The notes under the pieces are model-generated. The model had not been told where the DNA came from. It was given only the letters and a program-made list of their open reading frames with translations, and made no database searches. DNA of 64,000 nt, taken from contig CAWHJD010000021.1 in the NCBI GenBank assembly GCA_963829585.1, positions 372,001 through 436,000 on the forward strand, written 5' to 3'. Both the position numbers and the translations under genes were made by a program. The stretch's first letter is position 1, and the number at the start of each line of letters is the position of its first letter. Below are positions 43,981-53,397 of the stretch, piece after piece. This DNA comes from Sva-07 sp963829585 (GTDB lineage: Bacteria > Actinomycetota > Acidimicrobiia > Acidimicrobiales > Ilumatobacteraceae).

Positions 43981-44753
43981 CCGTCATCGCCGTCGTCGGC
44001 GACTGCACCACGACCACGTGCGTGGCGTTGGCCGCCAATTGGGCCGACGACGACGTCATCGTGCTGGAGGCCGACCCGTCGGGCGGATCACTCGCCGGTT
44101 GGCTCGACACGCCGAGTTCGCCGTCACTCGCCACGATCGTGGCCAACATCGGAGTCCGGGAGGCATCAGACGGCAGAGCGATGTCGACGGTGTCGGCCAT
44201 GACCCAGCGCAGCGCCTCCGGAGTGCGGTTCATCGCGGCGCCGCTGCGCACGTTGCCGGCGCGCCGGGCGATCGAGGAGGCCGCTGCCATCGTGTTTCCC
44301 GCGCTGGCCGCGAGCGACATCGTCACGCTCGCCGACCTCGGACGTCGCGACCCGGCCAACCTCCCGGTGGACATCGTCGCGACAGCTGCGGCGACACTCG
44401 TCGTACACCGCCAACACGCCGCCTCGGCAGCAGCGGAGGCGGTGCGGCTCGAACGGCTGGTGGAGCTGGTCGAACACCTCACCGCGCACGCTCGAATCGT
44501 CGTGATCGCCGTCGTCGGCAGCGACCCCTTCCACCCCGCCGACATCGCCCAGCACGTCGAGGCGTCGGCACCGGGAGCGGTTGCCGAGGTCGTCACGCTC
44601 GCCGACGATCCACTCGCGGCAGCCGTACTGGCGGGACGCGCCGGCGTGTCGGCCAGTCGCCTCCGACGCCTCCCACTCATGCGCTCGGCAGCGAGCGTCG
44701 CGTCGCGACTGGCGCTCGGGTCGGTCCCCTCGCTTCCCGGGACGTCGCCATGA
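43977..44753 (+). CDS. CpaE/TadZ-like SIMIBI ATPase with degenerate P-loop
   Basis: 258 residues, MinD/CpaE-like fold. The P-loop position reads VVGDCTTTTCVALAANW, with no Lys, where active ATPases have GxxGxGKST. The following strand (VIVLEADPSGGSLAGWLD) matches the switch of the family. The same 'TTT' deviation is seen in other actinobacterial Tad loci. It likely helps to localise the pilus machine rather than hydrolyse ATP. Start and end overlap its neighbours by 4 bases. Confidence 0.72.
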   Translation: MTVIAVVGDCTTTTCVALAANWADDDVIVLEADPSGGSLAGWLDTPSSPSLATIVANIGVREASDGRAMSTVSAMTQRSASGVRFIAAPLRTLPARRAIEEAAAIVFPALAASDIVTLADLGRRDPANLPVDIVATAAATLVVHRQHAASAAAEAVRLERLVELVEHLTAHARIVVIAVVGSDPFHPADIAQHVEASAPGAVAEVVTLADDPLAAAVLAGRAGVSASRLRRLPLMRSAASVASRLALGSVPSLPGTSP

Positions 44754-46165
44754 GCCTGACGGTGCACGGAGCAATGCCCGACCTCGGAGACGTCGACGAC
44801 TTGCGCGCGACGGTCAGCCTCCTGACCGATCGTGTTGCGAGCCGGTTGATCGAGGCCATCGAACAGGACGACGCGCAGCGCTCCGAGCGGCGTACGTCGG
44901 GCCCGTCGCTCGCCGCCGACGAACGACGCCAGCAGCTCCTGGTCGGTGCGTGGATCGGCGACGAGATCGCCACGCTGAACGAGGAACGGCTCCAGCGCGG
45001 TGAGCGACCGCTGTCGATCAGCCGCGAACAACAGGTTCGAGCCAGAGTGGTGGCGGAACTGACCGGCGCCGGGCCCCTCGAGCCGTTCATCAGCGACCCC
45101 GACGTCGAGGAGATCGACGTCAACGGGCCGGACTCCACCTGGATCACCTACACCGACGGCCGCAAGGTCGACGTCGGTGCGTTGTGGACCTCGGCGGCCG
45201 AGCTGACCGCGTTCCAGAAGCGGATGGCGCTGCGGATGACGGGCACCGGCGAGGGACGCCTGGACACGTCGTCGCCGATGCTCACACTGCAGTCGCGTGA
45301 CGGAGCGCGCATCGTGATGGTGTTGGGTGGCTCGGGCGAGCACGGCGTGTCGACCCATCCCCGCCTCGCGATCCGGAGGTTCGTGGTCCGCCAGGTGGGT
45401 CTCGCCGGGCTCGCCGATCTGGGCCTGTTCCCGCACGCGATGGTCGAGCAGCTGCGAGCGCTCGTGCGGTGCGGTTTCACGATCCTCGTCTCGGGCCCGC
45501 CCGGTGCCGGCAAGACCACGCTGCTCACCGAACTCCTGGGTGAGGTCTCGCCTCTCGAGCGCATCATCACCGTGGAGAAGAACCTGCTCGAGCTGCGGCT
45601 CGAGGACGATCCGCGGCACCCGGACGCACCCGCACTGTTCACCCGTCACCCCAACTCCGAGGGTGAGGGTGAGATCACGACGCGTCAACTGGTGGAACTG
45701 ACCCGACGCCTCAACCCCGATCGGGTGGTGGTGGGCGAACTCGTGGAGGACGAGGCGCTCGACATGCTCGACGTGGCCTCGATGTGCAAACGCGGGTCGC
45801 TCGCCACCATTCACGCCCACACCGCCGACATCGTCCTGCAGCGCTTGGCGTACTACGTGTCGAAGTCGAACACGAGTCTGCCCGAGTTCGCCGTGTGGAG
45901 CCTGATCGCCCAGACCGTCGATTTCGTCGTACACATCGACCTCGTGCGCAACGCCGTGGCAGAGCAGGCAGCGGTTCGGCGGGTGACCTCGATCATCGAG
46001 GTGGGTGGGCTCGGCGAGACCGGCGGGGTGTCGAGCACCGAGGTGTGGGCGATCGACGACACCGATGAACTCGTCCAGGCGGCGCCGCTCTCGCAGCGAC
46101 ATCTGAGTCGCCTGCGCCTCGCCGGTTACCGGCCCGATCTGTTCGCGGTGGGCGGCTCCCGGTGA
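44750..46165 (+). CDS. cpaF: Tad pilus assembly ATPase (CpaF/TadA)
   Basis: Type II/IV secretion ATPase of 471 residues. N-terminal helical region to ~130, N2 domain (ISDPDVEEIDVNGPDSTWI), Walker A VSGPPGAGKTTLLTELL, Asp box VEKNLLELRL, Walker B-like RVVVGELVEDEALDML and the His box GSLATIHAHT. It powers extension of the Flp-type pilus. ATGA overlap with the upstream gene and GTG overlap with tadB. Confidence 0.93.
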   Translation: MSLTVHGAMPDLGDVDDLRATVSLLTDRVASRLIEAIEQDDAQRSERRTSGPSLAADERRQQLLVGAWIGDEIATLNEERLQRGERPLSISREQQVRARVVAELTGAGPLEPFISDPDVEEIDVNGPDSTWITYTDGRKVDVGALWTSAAELTAFQKRMALRMTGTGEGRLDTSSPMLTLQSRDGARIVMVLGGSGEHGVSTHPRLAIRRFVVRQVGLAGLADLGLFPHAMVEQLRALVRCGFTILVSGPPGAGKTTLLTELLGEVSPLERIITVEKNLLELRLEDDPRHPDAPALFTRHPNSEGEGEITTRQLVELTRRLNPDRVVVGELVEDEALDMLDVASMCKRGSLATIHAHTADIVLQRLAYYVSKSNTSLPEFAVWSLIAQTVDFVVHIDLVRNAVAEQAAVRRVTSIIEVGGLGETGGVSSTEVWAIDDTDELVQAAPLSQRHLSRLRLAGYRPDLFAVGGSR

Positions 46166-47022
46166 ACGTCGAGGCGGCTGTCCTCGTCGTCTCGACGGTC
46201 GCGGGGATCGTCGCGGTGGTGATCCTGTTCGGACCCGACCGACCTCCTCGGCCGGCTCGGCCGTTCGACCCCGACGTCGTTCCCCGATTCCTCGCGTCGG
46301 TGGGCGTCGGCGCGTCGGTGCTGACGTTCTCGGGATGGCTGATCGCCTCGCTGGTCGTGGCGATCGGATGTTGGTTCGCCGTCGGCCGATGGCAACGCCG
46401 TGACCGGCGGGCGATCAGCGACGTCGAACGCACCGATGCCCTGGCGTCGTGGATCGAGAACCTACGTGACGTGTTGGTGGCGGGCGATCAGCCCATCGGG
46501 GCCATCAACGCCACGGTGGCGACGTGCCCGCCGACGATCAAGCCGGCGGTTCGACGTCTCGCCGCCGGGTTGGGTCGCCAGGACCCCGACATCGTCCTGC
46601 GACGATTCGCCGACGATCTCGACGACCCACTGGGTGACCTCGTCGCCGCCGGGTTGCTGATCGCCGTCCAACGTGGCGCCCGCACCGCGGCGGTACTCGG
46701 TTCGCTCGCCGAGCAGGCCCGCCGTCAGGCCGACCGGCGGCGACTGGTCGAGGCCGAGCGGGCACCCATCCAGCGCGAAGTGACCCTGCTGACGCTCATC
46801 ATGGGTTCGCTGATCGTCGGCGTGCTGGTGTTCGGGCGCGCCGAGTACCTCGCCCCGTACGACACCGCCGGCGGGCAGTTGTTCCTCGGCACGGTGCTCG
46901 CCGTCTACGCCCTGCTGCTCGTGCGCGTTCAGCGCCTGGCTCACTTCCCACGTCCGAGCCGGTTCCTGACCACCGCGGAACCCCCGGTGCACCACGATCC
47001 CCCGATCGGGAGTCGGCGGTGA
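46162..47022 (+). CDS. tadB: Type II secretion F domain protein (TadB-like)
   Basis: 286 residues, with N-terminal and C-terminal membrane helices. The central cytoplasmic T2SSF segment runs roughly from EVERTDAL-like sequence to GSLAEQARRQADRRRLVEAERAPIQREVTLL. Inner-membrane platform protein that converts CpaF motion into pilin assembly. GTG start; 4-base overlaps on both sides. Confidence 0.85.
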   Translation: MNVEAAVLVVSTVAGIVAVVILFGPDRPPRPARPFDPDVVPRFLASVGVGASVLTFSGWLIASLVVAIGCWFAVGRWQRRDRRAISDVERTDALASWIENLRDVLVAGDQPIGAINATVATCPPTIKPAVRRLAAGLGRQDPDIVLRRFADDLDDPLGDLVAAGLLIAVQRGARTAAVLGSLAEQARRQADRRRLVEAERAPIQREVTLLTLIMGSLIVGVLVFGRAEYLAPYDTAGGQLFLGTVLAVYALLLVRVQRLAHFPRPSRFLTTAEPPVHHDPPIGSRR

Positions 47023-47894
47023 GGGTCACCGGCTGGCTCGTGCTCGCGAGCGCGATGGTGTGCCTCGGCGTGTGGTTGATCGCATCGGGGTGGGCCCAGC
47101 CGCGTCCGACCGTGTCGCAGGCGGTGCAGCACCTGCGCCGCTCCGGTGCCGACCAGCGAACCCCCGCCGACTCGGGAATCGTCGAGCGCGTCGGCGCAAC
47201 GGTGCGACGACGCACCGACTGGAGCGATGCGTGGGCGCGGCCGCTACGCCTGCTGGGGCGATCGGTCGACGTGCACGTCGGGCTCCTCGTGCTGGCCGCT
47301 CTCGTCGGGTTGGCACTGCCGACGCTCGTTCTCGGCGTGCTCCAGGTGGCCGGCGTGGTGTCGATCGGCGTGTGGATCCCCGCCGCGCTGGCGCTGGCAG
47401 CGGCCGCGCTATTGCCCCTCGTGGTGCATTCCGACGCGATGACGCGCAGCGCCGAGGTCGCGATCGATCTGCGTCATCAGCTCGGCGCCTATCTCGACAT
47501 GGTCACGATGCTGCTGGCCGGCAACACCGGTTACGAGGGAGCGCTCGACCAGGCTGCCCGGGCAGGTGACGGGTTGCTGTTCCGCGAACTCCGGCGACGC
47601 ATGCGCGAAGTCGCCGCGACCGGCCAGAGCCTCGTCCGAGCACTCGAACTCGTCGCCGACGACTACGGCATCGTCGAACTCGAACAGGTGGCGGCAACGG
47701 CCACGCTGTCGGCGAGCGAGGGAGCTCCCGTGGCGCGCAGCCTGAGCGCGAAGTGCGCCACGTTGCGCTCGACGCTCGCCGCCGAACAGGAGGCTGCCGC
47801 CCGCGTCCGCAACGACAAGATCACGCCGCCACTCGTCGGCATGGCACTGCTGTTCATGGCCCTGATCATCTATCCCGCCCTCAATCTGAACTGA
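47019..47894 (+). CDS. tadC: Type II secretion F domain protein (TadC-like)
   Basis: 291 residues. N-terminal helix, two central helices (GLLVLAALVGLALPTLVLGV and GVWIPAALALAAAALLPLVV), then a T2SSF domain (AIDLRHQLGAYLDMVTMLLAGNTG ... FRELRRRMREVAATGQSLVRAL) and a C-terminal helix. Second platform protein, partner of the TadB-like protein. Followed by the small pilin gene 32 bases on. Confidence 0.85.
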   Translation: MRVTGWLVLASAMVCLGVWLIASGWAQPRPTVSQAVQHLRRSGADQRTPADSGIVERVGATVRRRTDWSDAWARPLRLLGRSVDVHVGLLVLAALVGLALPTLVLGVLQVAGVVSIGVWIPAALALAAAALLPLVVHSDAMTRSAEVAIDLRHQLGAYLDMVTMLLAGNTGYEGALDQAARAGDGLLFRELRRRMREVAATGQSLVRALELVADDYGIVELEQVAATATLSASEGAPVARSLSAKCATLRSTLAAEQEAAARVRNDKITPPLVGMALLFMALIIYPALNLN

Positions 47895-47926
47895 CCCGTC
47901 ACCGATCACCTCTGGAGGTACCGAGA

Positions 47927-48172
47927 ATGCCCGATCCGATGCTCCTCTTCACCGGCATGGTCACCGCGATGTTCACCGGCATGGTCGCCGCCGTCAGCGG
48001 CGTCGTCGGCCGACCGGTTCCCGACACCGATCGAGATCGGGGGGCGGTCTCGATCGAGCAGGTGCTGTGGTACGCGGCCGCCGCCATCAGCGTCGCCGTC
48101 GTGGCCGCCATCATCTGGAGTCAGATCCGCGACACGGCCAGTACACCGGTGCAGTCACCCTCCGCCCCCTGA
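47927..48172 (+). CDS. Flp-type pilin-like small protein
   Basis: 81 residues. A Gly-Ala-Val-Ser-Ile-Glu sequence (RGAVSIEQVLWYAAAAISV) gives a Flp-like prepilin site: cleavage after Gly with Glu at +5. One helix (residues ~43-64) follows. The N-terminal leader is long and itself hydrophobic (MLLFTGMVTAMFTGMVAAVSG), which is unusual for Flp. A perfect GGAGGT Shine-Dalgarno indicates high expression, expected for a major pilin. Confidence 0.68.
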   Translation: MPDPMLLFTGMVTAMFTGMVAAVSGVVGRPVPDTDRDRGAVSIEQVLWYAAAAISVAVVAAIIWSQIRDTASTPVQSPSAP

Positions 48173-48176
48173 CCCC

Positions 48177-48596
48177 GTGCTCGACGTCGCCGGATTGCCG
48201 CGAACGGACGCCGTCGGCACGGCGCGGCGTGTGCGCGGCGACGGCGGCGCCGCGACGTCGTTGTCGGTGGCGTTGCTCACGCCGATGTTCGTGATCCTCG
48301 CGTTCGCCGCGTTCCAGGCCGCGATGTGGAGCCACGCGAAGACCGAGGCGCGAGTCGTGGCCCGTGACACTGCGGCACTCGTCGCCAGGTCGTCGGTGGC
48401 GGCGGACGACGCCGAGGCATCGGCCACCGCGATCCTCGAGGCCGACACCGATCTGAGCAACGTGGCCGTGACGGCGACATCGGCGGCCGGCGTCGTGACG
48501 GTGACGGTCACCGCCGACGCACCCGGCATCATCCGCGGAACGTCCACCACGGTGTCGGTCACCTCCGCCGTGCCGATCGAGGAACTCACACCGTGA
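48177..48596 (+). CDS. TadE-like minor pilin
   Basis: 139 residues; single N-terminal helix in GGAATSLSVALLTPMFVILAFAAFQAAMW preceded by an Arg/Gly-rich leader, then an Ala/Thr/Val-rich domain. This is the TadE/TadG pseudopilin pattern (helix, then extracellular domain). The sequence is low in complexity so the family call is mainly from context. GTG start; overlaps the next gene. Confidence 0.68.
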   Translation: MLDVAGLPRTDAVGTARRVRGDGGAATSLSVALLTPMFVILAFAAFQAAMWSHAKTEARVVARDTAALVARSSVAADDAEASATAILEADTDLSNVAVTATSAAGVVTVTVTADAPGIIRGTSTTVSVTSAVPIEELTP

Positions 48597-49012
48597 GTCA
48601 CCGTGACCGGGGTTCGGCTGATGCACTCGGGCTCGCACTGCTGGCTCCCGCTGCGATCGGCCTGGCGCTGGTGATCGTGTTCCTCGGCCGCGGTGTCGAC
48701 AGCCGGGCCACGGTGCAGGGTGCCGCCGAAGCGGCTGCGCAGGCAGCGGCGCAGGAACGCAGCCCGGCCGCGGCGGTGGCGGCGGCGCAGCAGGTGGGAG
48801 CGGCGATGCTCGTCGACCCTTCGTCGTGTTCGTCGCCCCAGGTGTTCGTCGACACGTCTGCGTTCGGACCGGGAGGCCAGGTGGCCGTGACGGTGTCGTG
48901 CACGGTGTCGTCCGATGGTCTGGAACTCATCGACCCGCCGTCGTCGGGCCCGACGACGGCGACGGCGTTTGCGGCGATCGATCCCCTCCGAGCCACGCAG
49001 GCCGCACCATGA
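48593..49012 (+). CDS. TadE/G-like pilus protein
   Basis: 139 residues. One N-terminal helix (ALGLALLAPAAIGLALVIVFLG), an Ala/Gln-rich helix typical of TadE-like proteins (VQGAAEAAAQAAAQE), then a short domain with two Cys (DPSSCSSPQVF, VTVSCTVSS) that may form a disulfide. Translationally coupled at both ends. Confidence 0.66.
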   Translation: MSHRDRGSADALGLALLAPAAIGLALVIVFLGRGVDSRATVQGAAEAAAQAAAQERSPAAAVAAAQQVGAAMLVDPSSCSSPQVFVDTSAFGPGGQVAVTVSCTVSSDGLELIDPPSSGPTTATAFAAIDPLRATQAAP

Positions 49013-49425
49013 CCGCCCACCGCCGCCGGTGCCGCGGCGAGCGGGGGTCGGGACTGGTCGCGGGGATCGTGCTGATCTTCGCGTTCACGTTCCTCGGGAT
49101 GGTCTGGCTGGCACGTGACGTCGACCGGGGCGTGTCGAACCGATCGGCAGCGCAGTCGATCGCGTTCCAGGCGGCGCGTTCGGGGGCACAGTCGGCATCG
49201 ATCGCCGATCTGCGGAACAACGCCGACGCATCGAGTATCGACGAGGAGGCCGCCCGGCGGGCGGCGACAGCCACGGCCGCCGCACTGTTCGCGAGCTACG
49301 ACGTCGACGGCTCGATCACGTCGATCGACGTCGTCGGCGATCGCGTGGCCGTCACCGTCGTGATCACCGACGGGAGTGTCACCGTCACCGGGGCGGGAAC
49401 GGTGCGAGCGGAGCGGGCACCGTGA
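49009..49425 (+). CDS. TadE/G-like pilus protein
   Basis: 138 residues. Pattern as in its upstream neighbour: RGSGLVAGIVLIFAFTFLGMVWLARDVDRG helix, then SAAQSIAFQAARSGAQSA, and a beta-rich C terminus (VAVTVVITDGSVTVTGAG). Overlaps the preceding stop by 4 bases. Third minor pilin-like protein of the cluster. Confidence 0.66.
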   Translation: MTAHRRRCRGERGSGLVAGIVLIFAFTFLGMVWLARDVDRGVSNRSAAQSIAFQAARSGAQSASIADLRNNADASSIDEEAARRAATATAAALFASYDVDGSITSIDVVGDRVAVTVVITDGSVTVTGAGTVRAERAP

Positions 49426-49511
49426 GACGGCCTTCCCTGTGGCGTTCGGCGTCGCCCACTGGCTGCGCGGGCGGCAGCGGAACCGGATGCGAACGAGTGG
49501 GAGGAGCGCAG

Positions 49512-52500
49512 GTGAGACGAGAGCCCGTCGACGTCGGCAGAGTGCTGGCGTCGATCGTCGCGCTGGTCGCGCTCGTCGTCGCGCTGCCTGTCGGTCTGGT
49601 TGCGGTGTCACGAGCGCGGTTCGGGTCGGCCAATCCGCTCGCCGGTGTCGACCTGGGATGGCTCGGCGGCGATGCGGTGTCGACGCTGACCCGACCCATC
49701 GCCGACGACACCGTCACCGATGCCCTGATCCGGCTGAGTCTGTGCGTGGCGTGGGTGGCGATCGCCGTCATCGTGGTCACGACCACACTCGAGGTGGCGC
49801 ACATGATCCGTCACCGCGGCCTTCCGATGCCGTCGGTGCGCGGGATCGGGTGGGCGCAGCGGGTCGCACGGTTCATCGCTGTCGGATTGATCGTGTTGAT
49901 CCCGGTGTCGACGTCGTCACCGTCGATCGCGACGTCGCTGTCGGGCCGGGCGGCGCCGACCTTGTCACACGAGTTGGAGTCGAGTGCGGGCACCGAGTCG
50001 AGCGACGATGCGTCCGGCGATCGACTCGCGCCCGCGCCGAACGATCGGAGCGCGATCGGTGGCACCTCGATGGTGACGCACGTCGTCCGACCCGGCGAGT
50101 CGGTGTACTCGATCGCCGAGCGGCTCGCAGCCACGAGCGCCGGCAGCGTGATCGACATCGCCGAGTCGATCGTCGACGCCAACCTCGGTGCGACCATGGG
50201 CCCGGGTCAGCGGTTCACGAATCCTGCCTACGTCGAGGTGGGCTGGGTGCTGCAGATTCCCGCAGGTCTCGTCGCGGCGCCGGGCGTTCGACCCGCCGAG
50301 GTGACACCGCCCGTCGAGTGTCTACACCGTGCAGCGCGGCGACACGCTGTGGGACATCGCCGACGAGCAACTCGGTGATCCGACGGCCTGGCCCGAGATC
50401 TGGGAGGACAACGCCGGCGACGACATGGGCGGCGGTCGGACGTTCGACGACCCCGACCTGATCCTGCCCGGCTGGGAACTCGACCTGCCCGGCGACGACC
50501 CCGCTGACGTCGCCGACACACCTGCCGACGCTGTGCCGGTCGACGTGCCGCGCCGGCCGACGCCGCCGCTCCACCCGACGATAGCCGCGCCGCCCGACGT
50601 CGTCGCACCGCCCGACGTTGCCGCGGTCGAGACCGGACCACCACCGGTCACGGCGACGCCGACGACCACGGCGAGCACGTTCCCCGCGAGCGTCGTCCCA
50701 GCGATCACCACCACGACGACCACCGCCCCGCCGAGCACGACCAGCACCGTCCCGGCCGGGGTGGGCGGCGACGACGCCGCTGTCGACGACGCACGCGCTG
50801 AGGCACCCGGGGCACCGTCGCCGCTGCGGATGGAGCATGCGGCACTCCTCGCCGCAGGGGTACTCGCGCTGGTCGGGGTCCGTCGCCGGCGCCGGCTGCG
50901 CGCCGCCATGCCGCGCCATCGGGTGCCCGAGCCTCGACCCGACGCCGTCGCGACCGAGCGTCGGCTGCGAGCCATCGACCCGGGCGAGCGGGCACTCCGT
51001 GTCGACGTCGCATGCCGCGCTGCGGCCTGGTCGCTCATCGGCACCGGGGCGCAGATCGGGTGGGTCGAGGTGACGCCCGACGGCGACGTCGGGCTGCGCC
51101 TGACCGTGTCGGCTGACCTGCCGGCGCCATGGGCGGGCGCTGATCAGGACTGGCGGTTGGCCGCCGATGTTCCGGTCGAACTGCTGAGCGACGACGCCCG
51201 TCGGGTCGGCATGCCGTGCGTGGCGCTCGTCCAACTCGGAGTCACGGCCACCGGTGCCGACCTCCTGATCGACGTCGAGGCGTGCGGGACGCTCGCCGTC
51301 GAGGCTCGGCGTGACCAGGCCGACGAGGTGATCACGGCGCTCGCCGCAGGGCTGGCGTCGTCGATGTATGCCGAGGTCGCCCATCTCATCGTCGTCGGGC
51401 TCCCGAGCGAAGCGCTGCTCGGACACCGCAACGCCCACGTCGCCGACTCGACCGATGCCGCCTTCGAGCTGGCGCGTGCGCTCGTGGGCACGACCGTCGA
51501 CAACGAGCGGACGTCGTTCGAGCTGCGCTCGCTGCGGACCGGGGGTGAGATGTGGGAGCCCGCCGTGGTCCTGATCGGCGACAGCGAGATGCAGCGCGGT
51601 GTGGAGATGCCGATCGGCGGCCACGGGATCGGGCTCGTTGCGCCGGTCGCTCCGGGCGAACTTCCGGATGCGTCGACGCGACTCGTCGGGTCGGTCGGCT
51701 CGTGGCGCCTGGAGGGTTTCGGGTCGACAGTCGAGCTGACGCCTGTGGGCCTGTCGAACGAAGACCTCGCCGCCGTCGATGCGGTCCTCGCCGACGCCGA
51801 CTGCGAGCTGCAGCCGATCGAACTCGACGCCGTGCGTTGGGCCGATGACGCACGACGGTGCCGACGTGCTCGGCGCGCCGGAGGACGTCGAATCCGATGA
51901 CGCGGTGATCGAGTTCGTCCCGATGACACATCGCATCGTCGTGGGTCTGCTCGGTGGCGTCGAGATCACCGACGATCAGGGCACGCCGGGCACGTTCGAG
52001 CGGTCGAAGACCGTCGAGCTGATCGCGTGGCTGGCAACCCACCGCGACCGGGCGACGCGCACCGGAGCACGAACGGCGCTGTGGGAACTCGACGTGCGCG
52101 ACGCGACGTTCGCCAATGTGGTGTCGGAGGCACGGCGCGGACTGGCGCGCCTGGTGGCGCCCGACGATGGCGAGGAGTGGGTGGCCCGAACCCTCACCGA
52201 GCAGCTGCCGCTCCACGCCGCCGTGGTGACCGATGCCGACCTCGTCGAACGAGCGGCTCACCCATGCGCGGGTGCAACCTCCGGCGCAGGCGATCGCCAC
52301 GCTGCGCCCGGCCGTGGCGATGATCCGCGACATGCCGTTCGCCGGCACGAGCTACCTGTGGCCCGATGCCGAGGGGATCACGTCGAACCTGGTGTTGCTG
52401 GCGATCACCGCGGCCGCCGAGTTCGCCGGGCATGCGCTGTCGCTCGGCGACACCGACGGCGTGTTCTGGGCGACCGGTCGAGGCCTCCAGGTGCTCCCCG

Positions 52501-52676
52501 GCCACGAGGAACTGATCGGGCTGCGCATGCGGGCCCACGCACGGGCCGGCGACCTCGCAGGAGTGCGCCAGGAATGGGAGTCGTACGAACGGGTCCTCGT
52601 CGCCGACGCCTGGTCCGACGGCGAACCCGCCCCCAAACTCCTCGCCCTCCGCCGCGAACTCCTCTCCCACACCTGA
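49512..52676 (+). CDS. LysM and BTAD domain membrane protein of the Tad cluster, frame broken three times
   Basis: About 1,050 residues once three single-base insertions are bridged (near 50321, 51851 and 52249). Order: three helices, the first being VLASIVALVALVVALPVGLVAV; LysM 1 (VVRPGESVYSIAERLAA); LysM 2 (YTVQRGDTLWDIADEQLGDP). A Pro/Thr-rich linker with six Thr in a row and a helix (HAALLAAGVLALVGV) before RRRRRLR follow. Then a ~330-residue domain, and a C-terminal BTAD-like helical-repeat domain (EGITSNLVLLAITAAAEFAGHAL ... QEWESYERVLVADAW). GTG 49512 has a GGGAGGAG Shine-Dalgarno; an upstream GTG at 49422 overlaps the previous stop. Similar proteins accompany actinobacterial Tad clusters; probably links cell-wall binding to regulation. 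Confidence 0.78.
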
Positions 52677-52730
52677 CGGATACACGATGTGTCGGACGAG
52701 GGACCCTTCGGACATCGACCGGAAAACGAC

Positions 52731-52764
52731 GAAGACCCCGCCGGCCGAAGCCGACGGGGTCTTC
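52731..52764. terminator. Bidirectional terminator between Tad and type IV pilus genes
   Basis: GAAGACCCCG ... CGGGGTCTTC with an inner CGGC-CGAA-GCCG extension. Strong nested stem in the spacer between two convergent genes. A-rich (GGAAAACGAC) on one side, matching a T tail on the minus strand. Confidence 0.8.
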
Positions 52765-52810
52765 GATCAGGGTCGTCGACTGTGTTCAGTGACGAATCAG
52801 GCGCACTTGC

Positions 52811-53134
52811 TCAGCGGGTCGCGCTGATGACCGAGCCCGTCAGGCCTGTCATCGACCCACGGTGTCGGTGTCGTCGACGGGCGACCTTGACGAAGTCCGG
52901 CATCGAGATCGGCACGAGGTCGCCTCGGCGGACAGGCCTGAGGTGGCCGTTCTGGGCGTAGAACGCCTCGACGGCGGTCTCGAGGGTCTTCTTGTCGGCG
53001 TCGCAGGCCGAGGTCTGGCCCTGGTCGGTGATGCCACGGACCGCGAACACCGTGACGGTGGCGAGGATGCCGAGGATGACGATGACGATGAGGAGTTCCA
53101 CCAAGGTGAAACCCTTGTCCTGCTTGTTTTCCAT
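52811..53134 (-). CDS. Type IVa pilin (PilA-like)
   Basis: Prepilin with a short leader MENKQDKG, then FTLVELLIVIVILGILATV: class III cleavage after Gly8, Phe1, Glu5 and a hydrophobic N-terminal helix. The helix continues to a globular part (CDADKKTLETAVEAFYAQNG). The uninterrupted frame gives 107 residues but its C terminus (RRRHRHRG...ISATR) looks wrong. A combination of several single-base shifts would yield a more pilin-like end (SVISADPLSKCA, stop at 52797-52799). The local sequence quality is therefore doubtful. Divergent from a coiled-coil protein gene. Confidence 0.8.
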   Translation of the reverse strand: MENKQDKGFTLVELLIVIVILGILATVTVFAVRGITDQGQTSACDADKKTLETAVEAFYAQNGHLRPVRRGDLVPISMPDFVKVARRRHRHRGSMTGLTGSVISATR

Positions 53135-53182
53135 TTGATTGGTTCCTTCCGCTCTTTGGTTGGGTGCTCCCGAAGGAGACGT

Positions 53183-53206
53183 TTCTCACGAAGCGCTCCG
53201 TGAGAA
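53183..53206. promoter_or_regulatory. Hairpin in the pilin 5' region
   Basis: TTCTCACG and CGTGAGAA form an 8-bp stem with an 8-base loop, about 50 bases upstream of the pilin ATG on the minus strand. It may influence pilin mRNA stability or be an operator. Confidence 0.4.
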
Positions 53207-53397
53207 CCATCTCCCGTTGCGCAGAGGATTCTTCGGCGTCGTCGAATCGATCTTGAGCACAAAGTTCGAAAATGGCGAAAGATCAACAACTCGTCAGGAG
53301 CAGTTCAAGAACCAGACGGTGCGCGCCGATGTACGTACAGACGCCCGAACCGGGCGGCGCACGTGAGACACGAACGACCCAGAGGAACGAACGCATC

